DNA of 64,000 nt. It comes from Spirochaeta isovalerica (lineage in GTDB: Bacteria > Spirochaetota > Spirochaetia > DSM-2461). The notes under the pieces are model-generated. The model was not told the DNA's origin. It saw nothing but the letters and a program-made list of their open reading frames with translations, and did not search any database. Below, piece by piece: positions 42,508 through 51,232 of this stretch. The stretch spans positions 297,944-361,943 of the forward strand of contig NZ_JACHGJ010000003.1 in NCBI RefSeq assembly GCF_014207565.1, given 5' to 3'. Each line of letters opens with the position of its first letter. Position 1 is the first letter of the stretch. Position numbers and translations under genes: made by a program.

Positions 42508-43919
42508 TAAAATTTGAAAAATCCAATTTGAGGAAACTTCTGGAAATCCTCGTTCTTGTGCTTTTTTTATACCTCATAAATCTTTTCTTTTTTCAGAACA
42601 ACCCGGGATTTTTTCAGGGACAATTTAATCCTTACAGCGCTCTGGCTTTACTGGCCGCCGCATATTACGGGAAGTTCTATGGATTTCTCACTTTCTTCCT
42701 CTCTCTTGTTGTGTCCATGATTCCCTTGAGCAGAGATCTGGATATTATGGCCTATTGGCAGAATGTCTGGGAAAACAACAATATAAGTCTGACCATACAG
42801 CTTGTGGGAGTCTACATCTTCGGATTGATCCGCGATTCCTATACGTTACAGGTCAGCAATTATCGCAGAACCGCCCGCAAGGAAGTTTCCGATAAATTCA
42901 AATTCAAAAAAGAGGCTGAAGCGTTGGCCGCTGTCAATCAGGAACTGGAGGAAAGAGTCCTCCGGCAGACTGAGGCGGTGACTTCCCTGTATACGCAGAT
43001 CAAGGCCCTTCATTCCCAGAATCTCACTGAGACCCTCAATGTTCTCCTTCAGACAGTCCGGAAATTTTCCTGGGCGGATAAAGCTTCTATCTGGCGTTTT
43101 GATCAATCGAGTCTCAAGCTGGTTATGATGGCCAATATCGGATGGGGCCCTGATGATTTTGAAAATTCAATCGTCGATATCGATGAATCTATCGAGGGGT
43201 GGTCTTTCCGTAATAATAAGATTTTCTCCGTCAGGATGCTGCTTGAATTCGAGAATCTGGTGAAACTGGACAAAAAAAGGAATATTTTCACTTTTCCCAT
43301 CAGTTTCGCCGGTCATGTCTGGGGCATTCTCAATATAGAAAATATGCCTTTCACGAAATACAATCTCTATGTGGAGAAAATCCTCTCCATACTCATCGAT
43401 CTGTCGGCTCCGGAAATAGAGCGGGCTGTTGAATACGAGTCGCTTATTTCCTTTGAGGAGATCAATCCCCATACGGGTCTGCCTGCCTACACCCAGTTTT
43501 ACAATCTTGTGGAAATGAATATCGCCAAAGGAGAGAAAGGCAAACACAATTTCAGTATCGTCCTGATCGAGATCCTCAATTTCTCCGAGCTGGCCGATCA
43601 GTATGCCGAATCGGACCTTTGGAATATGCTCAAGTTGCTGATGGAGGATTTAAGTGATATCGCTGATAACAAAATCGATTTTTTCCACTATAAAGAATCG
43701 AATCAGCTCGCTATTTATTACCCCGATATCGATTACGACGGCGTTTCCATGTTCTGTCTGGAAATGGTCGGACTCATCAACAGCAGCAAGTGGAAGATCC
43801 GTAATGAAAAGGTCAATATGGAAGCCATATTGGGTTTCTCCTCTTTCGGCAGCCAGCCCGTTCCCGTACAGGAGCTGTTTTCCGTAGCGGAGCATCTGCT
43901 GGAAATGCAAAAGGTTTAA
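42504..43919 (+). CDS. pelD: PelD-like membrane receptor, GAF and degenerate GGDEF
   Basis: 471 aa with the PelD layout: about four transmembrane helices (residues 10-115), a coiled coil (about 120-165), a GAF domain (about 170-300) and a degenerate GGDEF domain (about 310-471). The GGDEF position reads E398-S-N-Q-L402, so it is catalytically dead. In PelD of Pseudomonas the retained RxxD I-site binds c-di-GMP and switches polymer synthesis on; here the aligned residues are N389-K-I-D392, so the arginine is missing. Either c-di-GMP control is lost or the site is rebuilt. The alignment was done by eye. Confidence 0.8.
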   Translation: MIKFEKSNLRKLLEILVLVLFLYLINLFFFQNNPGFFQGQFNPYSALALLAAAYYGKFYGFLTFFLSLVVSMIPLSRDLDIMAYWQNVWENNNISLTIQLVGVYIFGLIRDSYTLQVSNYRRTARKEVSDKFKFKKEAEALAAVNQELEERVLRQTEAVTSLYTQIKALHSQNLTETLNVLLQTVRKFSWADKASIWRFDQSSLKLVMMANIGWGPDDFENSIVDIDESIEGWSFRNNKIFSVRMLLEFENLVKLDKKRNIFTFPISFAGHVWGILNIENMPFTKYNLYVEKILSILIDLSAPEIERAVEYESLISFEEINPHTGLPAYTQFYNLVEMNIAKGEKGKHNFSIVLIEILNFSELADQYAESDLWNMLKLLMEDLSDIADNKIDFFHYKESNQLAIYYPDIDYDGVSMFCLEMVGLINSSKWKIRNEKVNMEAILGFSSFGSQPVPVQELFSVAEHLLEMQKV

Positions 43920-43922
43920 TCT

Positions 43923-44660
43923 ATGGACGAGTATGAGATTTTCCGCGGCGGCGGAGACTATTTCAACCCGAAGACCCCTGTCGCGGCCTTGAAAGCCTAT
44001 GAAAGCGGATTTATTCCCATTACGGCTTTCATCAACAGGTCCAACTCGACAAAACCGCTCGATGAGGAGCCCTATGATATCGAAGCTATCGAGAGGCTTC
44101 TCTCCCGGGAGAACCTGACGCTGAAAAGCAATCTCATGCTTATGGGAATATTCGAGAAGCTCATTTTTCACAGGGATCAGGAGATTGCCCTCTTTGCTGC
44201 GGAAAGCATCAACATTATTGAAAACCGGTACAACAATAAAATCCAGGAAATTAAAGACAAGCAAGAGGTGGATAAAACTTCCGATGACTTGAGTACTCTG
44301 GGAACTCTCTTTTACGAGCTGGCCATACTCAACGGCAAACGGGCGGCAATCAAGGACTTTTATCTGAAGGAATCCCTATCCTGTTTCACCGCCCTCGAAG
44401 AAATCCGGAATTTTTCCGACCGGGAACTGAATCTTTATATTCGTCTATTGCTGGAGCTCAAGCTCGATGAAGAAGCGGCGAAAACATTGGAGAATGACGA
44501 TCGGAAAAATAGAAAGCTGATTCTTTTTCTCCAGGCGGAGACGGAGTTTTCCCGGAAGAGATTTCAGAAAGTAAAAGAGATCTGTCAGGAGCTCACTTTG
44601 CATATTGAAGAACTGACCGAAAGGGAATTTGTCATGGTTTCCTACTGGCTGGGGGCTTGA
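43923..44660 (+). CDS. pelE: PelE-like helical (TPR-type) protein
   Basis: A 245-aa soluble helical protein between the PelD- and PelF-like genes, the position of pelE. The second half has amphipathic helix pairs like TPRs (L-F-Y-E-L-A-I-L-N-G-K-R-A-A, E-E-A-A-K-T-L-E, K-L-I-L-F-L-Q-A-E-T-E). Unlike Pseudomonas PelE no transmembrane segments are obvious. A scaffold role in the inner-membrane Pel synthase complex is inferred mainly from synteny. It starts 3 bases after pelD and its stop overlaps the next ATG by one base. Confidence 0.65.
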   Translation: MDEYEIFRGGGDYFNPKTPVAALKAYESGFIPITAFINRSNSTKPLDEEPYDIEAIERLLSRENLTLKSNLMLMGIFEKLIFHRDQEIALFAAESINIIENRYNNKIQEIKDKQEVDKTSDDLSTLGTLFYELAILNGKRAAIKDFYLKESLSCFTALEEIRNFSDRELNLYIRLLLELKLDEEAAKTLENDDRKNRKLILFLQAETEFSRKRFQKVKEICQELTLHIEELTEREFVMVSYWLGA

Positions 44661-46054
44661 TGAAGAGTCGGCTGCGCGTGTGTTTCGTTCTGGAAGGTTC
44701 CTATCCCTATATTACGGGAGGTGTTTCCTCGTGGGTTCACGATCTTATAAAGGGAATGCCGGAAGTCGATTTCCTGCTCTTCAGCATCTCTCCCGAAGAG
44801 GAGCAGACTCTCAAGTACGAACTTCCCGCCAATGTAGTGGAACACAAGGATATTCTTCTTTCGGAAAAACGCAAGATCCGCGGAAAAATGAAAAACAGAA
44901 AAAAGACTCTGGGTCTGATCCGCGAAATGCACAAAAATATCCGGGGAGCCGGTAAAATCGAGCTCAATGAAATCATAGCCAATATGCCCGGGGATTATTA
45001 TGCCTACCTGGACTCGGTGAACAGCCCGCAGGGGTGGGATATGATTGTCTCTTCCAACAGAAAAAACAATCCCATGTACTCCTTCTCCGATTATTTCTGG
45101 GCCTGGCGGTCTTCGCACAATATGATTTTCACAATTCTCGGCTCGTCCCCTCCTGAAGCCGATATCTACCACGCCGTTTCCACCGGTTACGCCGGACTCA
45201 TTTCGATTGTGGCCAAGCTGCGATTCAATAAACCTTTTCTTCTGACCGAACACGGCCTGTACCACAAAGAGCGGGAAATGGAGTTAAGGAAGGCGACTTT
45301 TATCAGGGGATACCAGAGGGATATGTGGATAAAGATCTATAACGGACTCAGTCGCATGGCCTATCAACACTGCGACATTTCCACTTCGCTGTTCGAACAC
45401 AACCGGCAGATATCGCTCCAGCTCGGAGCGGGTGAAGACAAGAGCCTGGTCATTCCCAACGGTATCGATATCGAGCGCTACGCTTCAGTCAAAAGGGAAA
45501 AGCGCGAGGGGTTCCATATCGGTCTGGTCGGCCGGGTTGTCCCTATCAAGGATATTAAAACATTCATCACCATGGCTAAAATCGTTCACAGCACCAATAA
45601 GGATGCGGTTTTTTACTGTATCGGCCCCACCGACGAAGACGAGGCCTATTACGAGGACTGCGTCAGACTTGTGGACAATTTCAATCTGAATGATGTGTTT
45701 CATTTTACGGGGCGTCAGAATGTTCTGGAGTATTACTCTTTCCTCGACGTCATGCTGCTGACAAGCGTCCGCGAAGCCCAGCCGCTCGTTATTCTCGAAG
45801 GCTGGGCGGCCGGGGTCCCCTGCGTGGCTACAAAGGTCGGCAATGTGCCGGAGATGCTCGATTACGACGAGAACTATCTGGCTTCATCCAAAGATGCGGA
45901 AAAGCTGGCTTATTGTGTCAATTATATAAGGAAAAACCCTGAAGACGTAGCGGAACGGATGGAAAGGAACAGAGAGAAGCTCTACTGTCTATACAATAAA
46001 AACGATCTGTACGACACTTACAGAAATCTGTACAAAAAACTGACGGGGGACTGA
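44660..46054 (+). CDS. pelF: PelF-like GT4 glycosyltransferase
   Basis: Cytosolic polymerase of the Pel system, 464 aa: an N-terminal DUF3492-type domain opening V-C-F-V-L-E-G-S-Y-P-Y-I-T-G-G-V-S-S-W, then a GT4 domain with I-P-N-G-I-D-I-E-R-Y, G-L-V-G-R-V-V-P-I-K-D-I-K-T-F and the nucleotide-sugar motif E-G-W-A-A-G-V-P-C-V-A-T. In Pseudomonas PelF uses UDP-GalNAc or UDP-GlcNAc. The frame begins one codon earlier at TTG 44657, but ATG 44660 (TGATG overlap with pelE) is the likely start. This is the most diagnostic gene of the cluster. Confidence 0.93.
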   Translation: MKSRLRVCFVLEGSYPYITGGVSSWVHDLIKGMPEVDFLLFSISPEEEQTLKYELPANVVEHKDILLSEKRKIRGKMKNRKKTLGLIREMHKNIRGAGKIELNEIIANMPGDYYAYLDSVNSPQGWDMIVSSNRKNNPMYSFSDYFWAWRSSHNMIFTILGSSPPEADIYHAVSTGYAGLISIVAKLRFNKPFLLTEHGLYHKEREMELRKATFIRGYQRDMWIKIYNGLSRMAYQHCDISTSLFEHNRQISLQLGAGEDKSLVIPNGIDIERYASVKREKREGFHIGLVGRVVPIKDIKTFITMAKIVHSTNKDAVFYCIGPTDEDEAYYEDCVRLVDNFNLNDVFHFTGRQNVLEYYSFLDVMLLTSVREAQPLVILEGWAAGVPCVATKVGNVPEMLDYDENYLASSKDAEKLAYCVNYIRKNPEDVAERMERNREKLYCLYNKNDLYDTYRNLYKKLTGD

Positions 46055-47430
46055 TGGCGGGAATCGGATTTGAACTGCAGAAAGTTCTCAAAGGCGGCGG
46101 GCTGGCCAATGTCCTGAAAGTGACTCTGGCGGGGATCGTCATCGTAGCGGGGCCCTGGCTTATTTCCATTGTGGCAATCTTTTTTCTCAACCGGTTCGCT
46201 TCGTTCGCCCTGGCCGAGGGTAGCGATCTGTTTATGGCAGCCATCGTCTATACTTATGCCTTTTCCCTGTCTGTATTCGGCGGATTGCATTACATTTTCA
46301 CCCGCTACATTTCCGATATGATTTTCATACGCCGAGAGCGGCGCGCCTCATCGACCCTTATGCTGGTCCTTGTTCTCTTTGCGCTTATGGCCGGGATTCT
46401 CTCTGCCGCGGCTGTACTGTTTATTCGCGCCGAGGGTGTCAGTTACCTGGGGCTCTACCGCTTCGCCGCAGTCTGTCTTTTCGTCACAGTCAATCTCATC
46501 TGGCTGGTCATGATATTCATCACCCTGCTGAAAAAGTATATGACTATCTTTCTCGTTTATCTCTCGGGGATGGCTTTCTCCTTCATAGCCGTGTATTTTC
46601 TGGGCGGACCTTTCGGAATCGGCGGGGCGCTGGCGGGGTTTACCGCCGGACAGATTCTCATTCTCCTTCTCCTTCTGGGGCTCATCGTCCGGTCCTATAA
46701 ACCTGTCAAACCATTTCGGGAACTGAAACCTCTGCTCAGCTACTTTAGAAGATTCAGGTTTCTCTTTCTTTCCGGTGTGTTCTACTCCGCCGGCATCTGG
46801 GTCGATAAAATCACTCTCTGGTTTCTTCGGGGATCATCTGTGAGGGGCACATGGTTTTCCCTTTTCGAAACCTATGATATCGCTGTGTATTTCGCCAATC
46901 TGACCATCATACCCGGGCTTGTCTATTTTATGATTTTTTCAGAAACGAATTTCTACAGTTCACTGAGGAAGTTTCTCCTGTCGGTGGAAAAGGGAATCCT
47001 TACGAGAATTACCGAAGAAAAATACAAAGTCATCCGTGTTACGGAGAACAGCCTTTATGAGCAGAGCTTTTTCCAGGGAGTCATATCGTTCGGATTGATT
47101 ATTCTGGCGCCTCATGTAAACCGGGTGTTTCTGGGCGGACTGACCGATACGGTTACGCTTCGACTGGTTCTGGGCGCGGCCTTTTTTCACATTTTTTACC
47201 TGACGACACTGACCTTTCTTTTTTATATTGAAATGTACAGGGAAGCTTTTTTTACATCGCTATTCTTCTTTGCTGTTAATTTTGCCATTACGGCGTCTGC
47301 TTCCGCCTTGAATCTTCCCTGGTACGGTATCGGATATCTTTCGGCGACCATTCTCTCCTCTCTTCCGGCTTTCTTTTTTCTCAAGAGGGGAGTGAGGAAC
47401 CTCGAACGGAGAGTATACGGCAGTTTGTAG
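46054..47430 (+). CDS. pelG: PelG-like polysaccharide membrane transporter
   Basis: Integral membrane protein of 458 aa, about twelve helices, of the PelG branch related to MOP/Wzx flippases. It begins with the family hallmark A-G-I-G-F-E-L-Q-K-V-L-K and contains F-Y-S-A-G-I-W-V-D-K. With PelD, PelE and PelF it forms the synthase/transporter that pushes the chain across the inner membrane. Overlaps the pelF stop by one base, with GGGGGA upstream. Confidence 0.93.
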   Translation: MAGIGFELQKVLKGGGLANVLKVTLAGIVIVAGPWLISIVAIFFLNRFASFALAEGSDLFMAAIVYTYAFSLSVFGGLHYIFTRYISDMIFIRRERRASSTLMLVLVLFALMAGILSAAAVLFIRAEGVSYLGLYRFAAVCLFVTVNLIWLVMIFITLLKKYMTIFLVYLSGMAFSFIAVYFLGGPFGIGGALAGFTAGQILILLLLLGLIVRSYKPVKPFRELKPLLSYFRRFRFLFLSGVFYSAGIWVDKITLWFLRGSSVRGTWFSLFETYDIAVYFANLTIIPGLVYFMIFSETNFYSSLRKFLLSVEKGILTRITEEKYKVIRVTENSLYEQSFFQGVISFGLIILAPHVNRVFLGGLTDTVTLRLVLGAAFFHIFYLTTLTFLFYIEMYREAFFTSLFFFAVNFAITASASALNLPWYGIGYLSATILSSLPAFFFLKRGVRNLERRVYGSL

Positions 47431-47447
47431 CCATTTTAGGAGTCTTT

Positions 47448-50400
47448 ATGAATCTGAAGAAAATCCCTCTTTCCATTATATTTTTTGCCACTTTTTTCAT
47501 ACCGCTTTCCGCACAGGTTCAGGACGGGCAGTCCGTTCCCGAGCCGGAAAAGGAAGTAGCCATTGCAGAAGTCTCTGAAAAAATTCAACCCGTTCTGCCG
47601 GGCAGGGATACGAAACTCATATTCGTCGAAGGCGAGGATGCGGTTTCCACGAATTTTAACAGGGAGCCCATACTCAATTACAGCTGTTCCGGGTACCGGA
47701 CTCTTCAGCTCAACCAGTCCATCGATCTTCATGGACAGGCTACCTATAATTCTGACTACGTTTTTTATGTGGAAGAGGACGGCGTGTATGAACTGTGGTA
47801 CGGCGGAACTCCTCCGGGAAACCGCGATGAAACAATCACGTCCTACGCATCGCCTTTCCGCTTTGTCATCGACAGTCTCTACTCAGAGGATATATATCGA
47901 GAAGATGTCAACGTCGTAGAGGAATACGCCCCGTCCTATTACTGGAACTATGTGAGCGATGTCACACTGGCGGCGGGCGAACACAGAATCAAATTTGAAG
48001 TGCTTCTGAAACGGAGCCTGGATAACCGGTATTATTTTTATCTGGACAATTTTTTTCTCGTCAGAAAGATCAACGGCACGAGAGTCGCCGTCGACAATCC
48101 GCCGGAAATCTTTCCGGAAGATATGGACATCCGTTCCATAGACCTTCCCTTTAAATCCTTTGAGGATTACGAAGTCCTTATCCGCGACAATCCGGAAATC
48201 GTCGGCAACTATGTTGAACTGGCCAAAACCTATTCTCTGGCCGGTGATTACATCAATGCTCTGAAATATCTCCGCCGGGCGGCCTTGCTGTCCCCCGATG
48301 AACCGGAAATCATGCTCCAGATGGCGAAGAACCTCATTTGGAGAGGCGCTGTGGTAGAGGGATTGAGGATGTACAGCGACCTCCTCGCAATCGTTCCCGA
48401 AAGAGTCGACCTGTGGGCCGAAGCGGGGAAAATTGCCGCCTGGACCGGTTTGTACGATGATTCAATAGGTTTTTTTGAAAGCGGACTGGAAAACAGTCCC
48501 GACAATCTCAACCTGCTCGCCAATCTGGGTATAACCCATCTATGGCTGGGCGAACTGAATACAGCTGAGAAAATATTCAATCAGGTACAGAAGATTACCG
48601 GCGATGATCTGGATAAAAACAGAGCTCTGGCTGAAATATTCCGCGTCAACGGGTATGCCGACAAAGCCGTTCCCCTATACAGGAAGCTCATCAATCTTTA
48701 CCCCGAAGAGCTGGAACTCTATTTCGATCTGGAGGAAACCTATAAGGAAAACGATCAGAGAGATAAAGTTCAGGAAGTGAGGGATCTGACGGAAAAAACA
48801 TTCATTCCCAACCAGGATTACGTCAAAGTGACCGAAACCTTCTACGAATCACAAAGCATGAAGGAAAAAGTGATCAGCGATTATGAAGAGCAGCTGAAGG
48901 GCGATCCGGAAAACCTCAATCTCAGGCGGATGCTGGCTGAAATCTATTTCTGGAACGGCTACCGGAAGAAGGCGATAGATGAGTTCCGCAATATCCTGAC
49001 CAGTTATACCTATGACAATGTGCTGGAAACGGAAAAGAAAATGACCTCTTTCCTGGAGATCCTCGACAGAAGCTATGCCCTGACTCACTTTCTCGAGACT
49101 GTTCCCGCCTCTGTCTCCGAAAGCCGGAAAAATATGACGGAACTGCTGAAGCAGTATGATAAAAACATTTCCGATCTCGAGGCTTTAAAGAAAAAAAATG
49201 ACGCCGCCGAAGCGAAAGGGGAAACCGTCGACCGCAGCGGTGAAGAGTCCCTCGCGCAGCAGAGATTCGACCTTGAAGAAAAACTGGCAGTGCAGATTTA
49301 TCTCGGGGAAAGCTTTACCGGCAAATTCAACAGTCTCATGGAGCTCTTCAATGAAGAAAACAGGACTCTGGAGGGATTGCTGGAAGATGAAAAAACATCG
49401 GCCGAAGCCTACGAACTGCTGATGGAGGGGATAGACTGGAAGTGGAACCGCGGAGACATGATTACGGAACTGAATGCCGTAAAGAAGGACGGTGTGGTTC
49501 TGGCGAATCTGACACTGGGGAAAATCCTCATGTTCGAAGGAAAGCCTGTAGAAGCTGAAGCCAATTTCAAACCCATAATGGAAGGCGAGAGTGTACTCGA
49601 CGCGGCGCCTTTTGCCCTCTATGAAGCTCAGGTCTGGCTCGGTGATGAAGAGGAGCGGAAAAGCCTTTATGAGAGCTATCCCGGGAAAATAGAAGAGGGA
49701 AGTGAATACGCTTATTATCTGAACGATTACCTCGATGTCCTTTACCTGGAAGAGGAGGATGTATTCTCCTATCTGACCGGTGATCCCGCGGAGAGCATAG
49801 CCTCTCTGACTGCGGCATATGGCGAAATTACCTCGCAGGCCTCTGTTCTGAACAGAGATCTGAGAGAAAACATAGCTATAATACATAAAGTCCTGCAGGA
49901 CAATATGAAAAGAGGGTTCTACAACCTGGCATCGCAAACCTATCTTTTACGCAATGAACTGGGAGACTTTTATTACAATGAGAAAATGTACAGCGAAGGA
50001 ATTGCCCAGTACGAACAGGTCCTGGCTATTGATCCCTGGAATCTGAGTGCCAAATTCAAGCTGGCCCAGGTCTACCACTATAACGGGAACTGGTCGAAAG
50101 CCCTGAAGATTTACAGCGAGATTTACGACGATGATCCCCAGTTCAACAATGTGGCTTCCTTTTACAATGAACTGACAAGGGAATTCGCCGATTCATACCA
50201 CTTCTCTGCATCATCATTTTCCGACCCGACGAGAATAAAATCGGACCTGCATGCCGACTACAATATCAACTTTACGCCCTTGTTCGGGACGACTCTGGCC
50301 TACGATGTCAATCTGGACAGGATCTACCGGACTTACAGCGCCGAAGGAACAGAACCCGATGATCCGAAATCGTCAACTCTTCTGTTCAATAAAGTGTCTC

Positions 50401-51218
50401 TCAGCTTTCCCGTTAAACTGGGACCGGTAAAGATCACTCCTGTCGGCGGATTGTATCTGAAAACAGATTTATTCGGAGATGAAGACCTGAGCGCCGCCGA
50501 TCCGGGCTTCGGGCTTTTCGAATACATCGATCCTTACTTCTACGGTGGAGCCGATGCGGCTGTGAATCTCGATTTTCTCAGTTTTTCAGGCGGATACCGG
50601 TTCGACTGGCTGACAGAAAGCTTTCATCCTTCAGCTGATATCTTCTTCCATCAGGTCAAAGGAAATCTGGGAATAAACTTTGTTAAAACAAAGATTCCCT
50701 TTATCGAAGACCTGACTCTGAATTTCGGAGGGGAGGGAAAATTCCTCAGCGATGACAATATCCTATGGAACGCTTTTGCTTCGGCAACCGAAAAGATCCA
50801 GCTTGTCCGTGAACCGGCGATGTATCTCAACGCAGGGCTTGATTTCAGCCTGGAGAGCGGAAAGTTCAATGAGTATTCAGATAACTCGACTCTGCCATAC
50901 TGGGCGCCTGATATGTCACTCATGACCGGGCTTAATCTGGAATATGAGGCGAAATTCCCATTATCGGAAAACAGATCACTGGAAGAAAAAGTGCGCCTTA
51001 ACGTCGATTATACATCTTCGGGAACGGGAGCGGAGCAAATCCGGGGGATGGCCTTTGAAGTCGGCAACAGACTTTCCTATAATAAAAGTGACTTCACGGC
51101 CTTTTTTAATGTGACCGGAACTTTTTCGGTTCAGTTTGAACCGGCGGATATCACTTACTGGTCGCTAATTTTCGAATTGGGAGTCAGCGCGCTGCTGCCT
51201 GAACTCCTGATGCCCTGA
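47448..51218 (+). CDS. PelB-like exporter: sugar-binding-like domain, TPRs, beta barrel
   Basis: A 1256-aa exported protein. Order: signal peptide to about residue 23 (I-P-L-S-A-Q); a jelly-roll, carbohydrate-binding-like domain at about 40-205 (F-V-E-G-E-D-A; V-F-Y-V-E-E-D-G-V-Y-E-L-W-Y); TPR arrays at about 240-545; a helical middle region; further TPRs at about 835-905; and a C-terminal beta-barrel-like region from about 920 with alternating aromatic strands. Pseudomonas PelB has the same TPR-plus-barrel plan at similar size, serving as outer-membrane exporter. The N-terminal sugar-binding-like domain is extra. Strong AGGAG upstream of the ATG. Confidence 0.75.
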   Translation: MNLKKIPLSIIFFATFFIPLSAQVQDGQSVPEPEKEVAIAEVSEKIQPVLPGRDTKLIFVEGEDAVSTNFNREPILNYSCSGYRTLQLNQSIDLHGQATYNSDYVFYVEEDGVYELWYGGTPPGNRDETITSYASPFRFVIDSLYSEDIYREDVNVVEEYAPSYYWNYVSDVTLAAGEHRIKFEVLLKRSLDNRYYFYLDNFFLVRKINGTRVAVDNPPEIFPEDMDIRSIDLPFKSFEDYEVLIRDNPEIVGNYVELAKTYSLAGDYINALKYLRRAALLSPDEPEIMLQMAKNLIWRGAVVEGLRMYSDLLAIVPERVDLWAEAGKIAAWTGLYDDSIGFFESGLENSPDNLNLLANLGITHLWLGELNTAEKIFNQVQKITGDDLDKNRALAEIFRVNGYADKAVPLYRKLINLYPEELELYFDLEETYKENDQRDKVQEVRDLTEKTFIPNQDYVKVTETFYESQSMKEKVISDYEEQLKGDPENLNLRRMLAEIYFWNGYRKKAIDEFRNILTSYTYDNVLETEKKMTSFLEILDRSYALTHFLETVPASVSESRKNMTELLKQYDKNISDLEALKKKNDAAEAKGETVDRSGEESLAQQRFDLEEKLAVQIYLGESFTGKFNSLMELFNEENRTLEGLLEDEKTSAEAYELLMEGIDWKWNRGDMITELNAVKKDGVVLANLTLGKILMFEGKPVEAEANFKPIMEGESVLDAAPFALYEAQVWLGDEEERKSLYESYPGKIEEGSEYAYYLNDYLDVLYLEEEDVFSYLTGDPAESIASLTAAYGEITSQASVLNRDLRENIAIIHKVLQDNMKRGFYNLASQTYLLRNELGDFYYNEKMYSEGIAQYEQVLAIDPWNLSAKFKLAQVYHYNGNWSKALKIYSEIYDDDPQFNNVASFYNELTREFADSYHFSASSFSDPTRIKSDLHADYNINFTPLFGTTLAYDVNLDRIYRTYSAEGTEPDDPKSSTLLFNKVSLSFPVKLGPVKITPVGGLYLKTDLFGDEDLSAADPGFGLFEYIDPYFYGGADAAVNLDFLSFSGGYRFDWLTESFHPSADIFFHQVKGNLGINFVKTKIPFIEDLTLNFGGEGKFLSDDNILWNAFASATEKIQLVREPAMYLNAGLDFSLESGKFNEYSDNSTLPYWAPDMSLMTGLNLEYEAKFPLSENRSLEEKVRLNVDYTSSGTGAEQIRGMAFEVGNRLSYNKSDFTAFFNVTGTFSVQFEPADITYWSLIFELGVSALLPELLMP

Positions 51219-51232
51219 TGAGGTATGTATTT

